Shown piece by piece: positions 58,058 through 64,000 of a DNA stretch of 64,000 nucleotides (position 1 is its first letter; each line of letters starts with the position of its first letter). The position numbers and the translations under genes were made by a program. Below the pieces are notes generated by a model. It ran no database searches. It was not told where the DNA came from and worked only from the letters and a program-made list of their open reading frames with translations. The stretch comes from Linnemannia elongata (lineage: Eukaryota > Mortierellomycota > Mortierellomycetes > Mortierellales > Mortierellaceae). The DNA lies in assembly GCA_036320915.1 (NCBI GenBank), contig JAXBDG010000008.1, positions 186,001 to 250,000 on the forward strand, read 5' to 3'.

Positions 58058-61000
58058 TCAGTCGGTGGCGCCGCGCTGCAAAAGCAATCGTCGGTTGGGA
58101 TCGCTGATGCCAGTTGTGTCGGCAATTACTGCCTTTGTGGCGACGAAGAAGTCAGGTCCTGTGCTCCAAATCAACTGCGTCGACACACCACTCGATCCGG
58201 TCTGCACTCTCCACACTCGAACAGAGCCATCTCCACAACAGGCAGCAAATTCCAAGGTGTCGGGTCTCCAAGCAATGCTAATGACTTCGGCGAAGAAATC
58301 AAGGATTTTCGATACACAATTCCACTCCTGCACCCCTCCATCACCTACGGTAGAATTCCAAAGCCAAGCGAACATATTGCCGCCGGTTGCGATCCACCGA
58401 CCGCAGGACGAAAACGCAGAGCATCTGACATAGGAGTTATGCTTCAATGCTTGCTGAAAATCACCAAAATCGTTCCAAATCATAACACTCTTACAAAGGT
58501 TATGTATGGAAGCAATCTGGTCACAACTTGGCGAAAACTTCAACTCCTCAATTGGGGTCTTCCAGTAAGGCTCAACACAACTTTCCGCCTCCTCAATGAA
58601 GTCCGCGATTTGATCTTGACTGATAAGCACTATGGAGCCGCCAGTCTTCATGTTCCAGACTCGAATGGTTCCATCCCAGCTCCCAGAAAGAAGGCAATCT
58701 CCGCCCACAAGCGTGGAAAGGCCTGTAATCGGGCCAGTGTGACCAGAAAGTACCAAGCCAGGTAACCCTGAGTGAGCATCCCACAATCGTACAAATGCGT
58801 CTCGGCTGCCGGTAGCAATCCAGTTACCGCAGGGAGAGAATGCAACAGTTGTTGCGCCCTTTGTGTGGCCCGTCAGGACCAAGTCAACATCACCCGTTCC
58901 TACATTCCTGACCATCACCTCGCTGCTGAGATGAACGACTGTGGCGAAACGGAGTCCATCCAAGGAGTATGCAACGCACCAGACGCCAGGTTCCTCTCTT
59001 GAGACAACTGGACCGGATGCCCAAGTGGCTAAATCATACTGGCACACAAGCCCATCCTCGGCTCCAGTGAGGAGGAACCGACCGCTAGGGGAATACTCCA
59101 CGCACCTGAATTGATTGATTGTACCAGAAGAGTCGAGTATTGCCTTCGTTGAGCTCGTCTACCAAATCCGCACAGTGCTGTCCCAACTACCTGTAGCCAG
59201 TAGTGAACTGTCCGGAGAGAACGCGATGCTATTAACAGATTGGGTATGACCTGAGAAGACGGACGTGGAGGTTCCTGTTTGCGTATTCCATAGCTTGACT
59301 GTGTTGTCGTAGTCGTAACTGGATGATGCGATCCATTTTCCGTTCGGAGAAATAGCAAAACTCGAAACAATTTCATTATGTACTTTGCAACTGAGTCTTG
59401 GTATGCCGTTTGTCGTCGTCCAGAACTGGAACTCGCCTTCATCATTACTGGAAACAACGTGCTGACCATCGGGCGAATAAGTGATAGACTCAATCTCCTG
59501 TGACCCACTCTCTATAACCAGTTGTGGCGATCCAGTGTCAGTGTTGAATGTCCGTATAACTCCAGCTTGGTCACTGGACGCGATATGAAGACCGTCAGGC
59601 GAATATGCAACACTGCACACAGAACTGTTGTGGTCGATCGAGAAAAACTTTGGAGGGTTGCTTTGAATGTCCCATAACCTCACGGACTTGTCAAAACTCC
59701 CAGAAGCGATCTGCTGTCTTGAAGGCGAAAAGGCTGCAGTAGTTACCTTAGCACCGTGTCCTTCAAGAACCATGTCGGACCGTCTGGTCTCAAGATCCCA
59801 CAGTCGTACTGTTGTGTCCTCGCTAGCAGAGAGAATCTGATGTCCGGTCGGCGAAAATGCGACGCTAGTAACGGCCTCCTGATGCCCTTGGAAAGTGTTG
59901 GCTTTGATCCAAGTTGTAGTGTCATACATGAGGATATTGCCATCATAGAGGCCCACGACGAAGGACCTGCCGTCTGGCGAAAAGGCGCACGATATTACGC
60001 CGCGAGGCATCTTCAAGTACGCGAGCTCTCCAAATTGAACTCGTTCCATATGGGCACCAGTGAAATCCGCCTGTCGGATCCAGCATTTGGTGAAGTTGAC
60101 TCCTGTCAAATCGGATCCTTAGAGTTGGGCGGTGTCGAACTGACCAGCAGACACATCAGCACCTGGGATCCTGATGCCTCGAAGATCCACGCCATTGAAG
60201 CGAACACCAGCTCGGACCAAGATGGTGATGGCGTTCGCCGCCGCCCTGCTTGCCTGATCGTGAGTCTTGGATCGCTCAATGAGGGCGTGGAGGTGCTGCT
60301 CGAAATCGGGGTTTGAGCGAACACGCTCGGCCAAGAACTGCACGATTGACGGTTCGTTAACAAGGCTCCTGCGGGACAGTGGATGATTGACGATTGAGAG
60401 GTTGGTGATGTGGGATTCAGAACAAGTTTGCGGGTCAACCTCTCCTGTAGTGTTGATAGGCTTAAAGATAGTGCAAGAATAAAAGTACTCCAAGACTGAT
60501 CTGTGCACAAAGCAAAACTGGTTGGCATTGCGGCTGAGCAGACTGGCACCTTGGAGAAGGGTCGCCTCGGGATCAGGACCAAAGAACTCGGCCTTCCAAG
60601 TACCTTTGTCACGCTTGTGAGTGTAGTCGACGAATGTTCGACCGTCCTGTTCCCGGAAAATCGCAGCAGCCAGATCCTGCTGGAATTTAATCCCTGCTTT
60701 CTCGAACCCGTCATCCAATAACTCCCCTAGTGATTGTGCGGCAGCCTCGCTTAGCCTGTGGCGCTGCAACCGGCGCTTGTTGACTCCCATCCAATGTCGT
60801 ACAAAGTTATCGTAGAGCTGCACACGAGTAACTTGGAGCCTTGACAGATTGGTTTCACCCTCAATGACGCTAGGCAGAGCCTCCAAGCAGAATGACAAGA
60901 GGAACGGGTTCTTGACCAGATCCATCAGGTTAGGGACCGTCCTTAGCTTGTCCATGTAATCCTCTGTGACCCAGGTTCGTGGTTCGAGAGGGACATACTG

Positions 61001-61927
61001 CTCGACATAGTCCTCGATCTGGTCATCAGAGAACGGTGAGATCACGGCCTCCCGGAAGAGCTCGTTAGCAGACTGGAAATACTTCCCCCTCACATCGGGC
61101 ATAAAGCGGCACTGGTAGTCCGCGCCAAGGTACTGGGAACGGCAGGTGATGACCAACTTGGTGTTCCATTGTCCAGTTTGGTTGAGGGAGTTGGTGGTGT
61201 GCAGATTGCAGGTGAGCTGACTCTCGTCGTATCCGTCACATATAAGAATGAACCGGTGGTGCAGCTTTAGTTCTCGAATCTGCTCCTTCAAAAAGTCGAA
61301 AGATTTTAGCTGCTCGGCCACCAGTTTCTTCTTCGGGTTTTCCAGGGCTGGCAAGTTGATAAGCAGCGGGATACTGCCGCCAGTCTTGTAGTCTTGCCAA
61401 AGCTGGTACTCCAGATATCGATTGAAGGTGGACTTTCCAGCCCCCGAGTCGCCAAGAATTAGCATGACTTGTCCGTCGCCTGCCAGGAACTCTTTGACGT
61501 TCTCCATAAGCGGGAACACGTTTTCGTCTGGCGCCTGGAGGTTGGGCTTGGCCAAAGGAGCAATGTAAACATCTTGTTTGTACTCGTCCATTCTCTGCCT
61601 TCTCAAAGTCAGCACAGCGCACTCGAGTGTTGCGTGCCTTTCGGATTCGAGGGATGACATTGAGTTAACAGATGGGGGCATCTGGAAGCTCAACGGAAAC
61701 GGACCCGAAAAAGAACTAGAGGGTTTGGCCCCGATGTACTGATCATCTCGTTGAGAAGTCTCGATAGTACTGGCGGGGTTCCATAGGCGAGCTCTCTTTG
61801 CTGTGTTTTCGGGATGAGATATGGCGCGTCTGCCATCATTAGTCAATTGGTGAGCATCGAGAGGAGACGAAGCTTGTAGGTTTGTTTCGGATGACAGGGA
61901 GTCGTGATACGAAGAGGAAGAGGACAT
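58058..61927 (-). pseudogene. NACHT-WD40 STAND NTPase (NLR-like) with two in-frame stop codons
   Basis: One continuous frame of 1,289 codons, interrupted only by TAA at 60119-60121 (codon 603) and TAG at 59159-59161 (codon 923). Order: a Ser-rich N-terminus; NACHT NTPase with Walker A VMLILGDSGAGKSTFNRYLE (about residue 155-172) and Walker B RFILICDGYDE (about 226-236); a helical region; pentapeptide repeats such as GVDLRGIRIPGADVSAGQ on either side of the first stop; then about a dozen WD40 repeats (AVTSVAFSPTGHQILSASED and similar). Such NLRs serve in non-self recognition and regulated cell death in fungi. The start at 61927 is chosen because a GTAAGG donor and AATAG acceptor upstream fit a 5'UTR intron. 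The open frame reaches 62113. A young pseudogene is the simplest reading; readthrough or recoding is possible. Confidence 0.85.
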
Positions 61928-63106
61928 GTGGGAGCTATTCTCATTATGGATTGTGGGAACGTGTAGGATATGGTTTACAATAAATATCTTGTTGTCTTTT
62001 TGCAAGGCATCCAAGCGAGGATTGGTGCGTAATGAATGTTCCTTACCTTTGTTATGTAGACGCCAGAAGTTGTTGTTACGGCGCTGTCGTTGCTTGTTAT
62101 GTTGTAATGTCAAGGGTTACTCAGTTGGTGAGGGGGGTTTGCGATTGCACCTACCTCACAAGATTTACCGTTTTAGTTCCACAGTGAAAGTAGAGTTTAT
62201 ACATACTTATTGTTGCACGTAAGAAAGGCTCCTACCTGAAGAACTACTTGTGTTCGGCTGAAAAGGGGCTGGTGCAGATGTTTGATGCCCTGTTACGGAT
62301 GTTTCATTGATGGAACTGCAGGATTGTCAGGCGTTGAGGATATAAGAAGGCACAGGGTGGGTTTCGGTGATATGGATATCCGGTAGGTCTTGCAAGGGGC
62401 TGCGAAGAAAGAGAAGCGCTGCACAGCGTGGTGTCCTACTGTATGTCAATGTGAAATGAATGGGTGGCGCAAGAGGAGGAAGAGGAGGAGGGGGAAGGTA
62501 AGGAAGAAGAGGAAGGAGTGAAGTAGGGGGAAGAGAGTAAAGAAGAGGAAAGGTAGAGAGATGAAAACACTACTTATTGCCACCTTTTTTTTTTTTTTTT
62601 TTTTTTTTTTTTCGTTTGTCTTCGCCAGAAGTGCGATGTCCGCCAGAAGTGCGATGTCGCTCTCTCGATCAATCTCCTCTTCTCATTTGGTTCAATGTCA
62701 CACAAGCCAAATGAGCAAAGAGGCATGCTCTAGACCATTGGTCCTTGACGCTGTAAAGGTCTAGAGGCAATTAGGAGAATTTCGAAATAAGGTCGTTTTC
62801 TTTAAAGCGAGCTTGGTCTGTACTCAACACTGTATTTTGAAATCGAATAACGGCCGCCCAGATTCAGGTACCATCATTATAAGAGGTGAGACTGATACGC
62901 GCTATTAGCGTCACAAGCATCAGTAACCAGTCAGCGTCTTCTATTTTTCCGCGCGTGCGGGGGACAGCAGTCACCATGACTCCACTTTCTTCTCACGCGT
63001 CTGCAGGACATAAAGGAATCGTGGGCGCTGATTAGTTTTCCCTTCACACACTCTCCTTCTTTTACTCATTCAACCCATACATAACATCACACAAAAGAAA
63101 GCCGAC
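61928..63106. other. Divergent intergenic region between the NLR and ribokinase genes
   Basis: About 1.2 kb with the NLR 5' leader and a probable UTR intron on the left, a purine-rich stretch at 62460-62560, a 28-base T run at 62585-62612 and a small tandem repeat. The last 100 bp are pyrimidine-rich leader of the ribokinase gene. Confidence 0.45.
62623..62658. repeat. Perfect 18-bp tandem duplication
   Basis: CGCCAGAAGTGCGATGTC occurs twice head to tail, directly after the T run. Confidence 0.9.
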
Positions 63107-64000
63107 ATGGAACTGACCAAGCCAAAAGTACTCGTCTACGGATCCATCAACATCGGTACGCAGACATGCGTTTCACCGCAATGCAGGAACCTCAACCACG
63201 GACACAACTGTCGCTGGCTTGCTCTCGTTGTTTGAACCTAAACCGCTGACACCCAACCTTCTTGTGAACGTCAAAACATGATAGATGATTTCTATGTCGT
63301 CCCTCATATCGTTCGATCTGGAGAGGTAAGAACGCATAGGGGTCGCAGAAACTTGCCAAATAGCGCTTTTTCAATGGATCTCCTCTGGGCGTCTGTTCTA
63401 TCTAGCTTGTGAACTACAATATACTGATGCTGATGCTGCGCTTGCATTTGTTGTTCAATTGGTAGACCATCTCGTCCACTTCGTACACCGTTAGCGCCGG
63501 AGGAAAGGGTAAGTCGCACCTATTTGTCATATATTCTCACATGGACTCACTAGAAACCAATTGATTTCCAATTGAGCTGACCTTCTCCGTCCCTCCAAAC
63601 ACGTACTAGGCGCGAACCAGTCTGTGGCTCTGGGAAGAGCAGGCGCGAACGTGTTTCACGCAGGAAAGATCGGCAAGGACGGAGAATGGGTCCGCAAGAT
63701 CATGGAGAACGCTGGCGTCGATACCACCTACATCCAGGTCGCCGAGAAAGAGGTACATATCATGACGATGCAGACTTGCATTTTTTTTTCACGCCTACCA
63801 ACATCTATGTGCAACGTCAAGCGTATTGCGTGAACTAAGGGGTTGACAATTATTTTCCACTTTGCAATGGATCTTGGACAATAGGCGACAGGAAGGGCGA
63901 TCATCCAATTGAGCGAAGAATCCCATGATAACTCCATCGTCCTCTTCCCAGGAACAAACCACTCCGTCGTCATCGAAGAAGCCCGCCACGTCCTGTCCAA
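63107..64000 (+). CDS. RBKS: Ribokinase, PfkB family (3' end outside window)
   Basis: Phosphorylates ribose at O5 with ATP. Five exons are visible: 63107-63155, 63285-63325, 63466-63508, 63610-63752 and 63885 to the edge. The spliced N-terminus reads VYGSINIDDFYVVPHIVRSG, then the substrate-binding SAGGKGANQSVALGRAGANV, which is PfkB signature 1 with the GGKGAN core. GKIGKDGEWVRKIMENAGVD and TGRAIIQLSEESHDNSIVLF follow, matching fungal and animal ribokinases. All phases agree. The catalytic GAGD motif and ATP-binding part lie beyond the right edge. A short CT-rich leader precedes the ATG. Other PfkB sugar kinases are possible but the GSINxD and GGKGAN context favours ribokinase. Confidence 0.92.

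Noticed and set aside
1..64000. CRISPR arrays, bacterial operons or insertion sequences
   Set aside because: Introns, gene structure and families are eukaryotic. The tandem repeats are coding or microsatellite, not spacer-repeat arrays.

Overview
The window is eukaryotic, fungal nuclear DNA. Most genes carry short GT-AG introns of about 70 to 200 bp. Intergenic DNA is rich in homopolymers and microsatellites. The gene families (F-box proteins with relics, a NACHT-WD40 NLR, a giant Gly/Ser secreted protein with a Cys-rich C-terminal domain, a eukaryotic nitrate reductase, a DnaJ-TMEM185 fusion) point to an early-diverging filamentous fungus. Mortierellomycota (Mortierella/Linnemannia-like) is my best guess; it is an inference from gene content and not proven by a marker gene.

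Layout, 0-16 kb: the 3' part of a PP2C protein phosphatase (+), an acyl-CoA synthetase/AMP ligase (-), about 3 kb of mostly decayed DNA, a secreted GPI-type cupredoxin (+), a GTPBP1-like translational GTPase (-) whose P-loop is encoded by a 12-nt microexon, a cupin (+), and a small secreted 12-cysteine protein with a knottin-like tail (-).

16-29 kb: an F-box relic lies head to head with an intact 518-aa F-box gene (+). Just downstream of that gene starts a segment (copy A) that recurs 21 kb away. An intact nitrate reductase (+) and two frame-disrupted genes (-) follow.

29-45 kb: a 2,284-aa secreted protein (-) built from a pentapeptide Gly/Ser/Thr array, a His-rich array and a short Cys domain. 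After it comes about 9 kb of degraded gene pieces: coding-like exons, a gene interrupted by TGA-CTA, duplicated segment copy B with a 1.2-kb insertion, and an F-box tail relic.

45-64 kb: housekeeping genes return. These are ALG9 mannosyltransferase (+), a PB1-SAM adaptor (-), an Mss4/RABIF-type Rab chaperone (-), a DnaJ-TMEM185 membrane protein (+), a NACHT-WD40 NLR gene with two in-frame stops (-), and the 5' part of a ribokinase (+) cut by the right edge.

The genes are not an operon or an obvious cluster. ALG9, Mss4/RABIF and the DnaJ-membrane protein all concern the secretory pathway, but their adjacency looks incidental. The most unusual items are the giant Gly/Ser-His protein, the Cys-rich precursor with dibasic sites, the two genes broken only by in-frame stops, and the duplicated segment.
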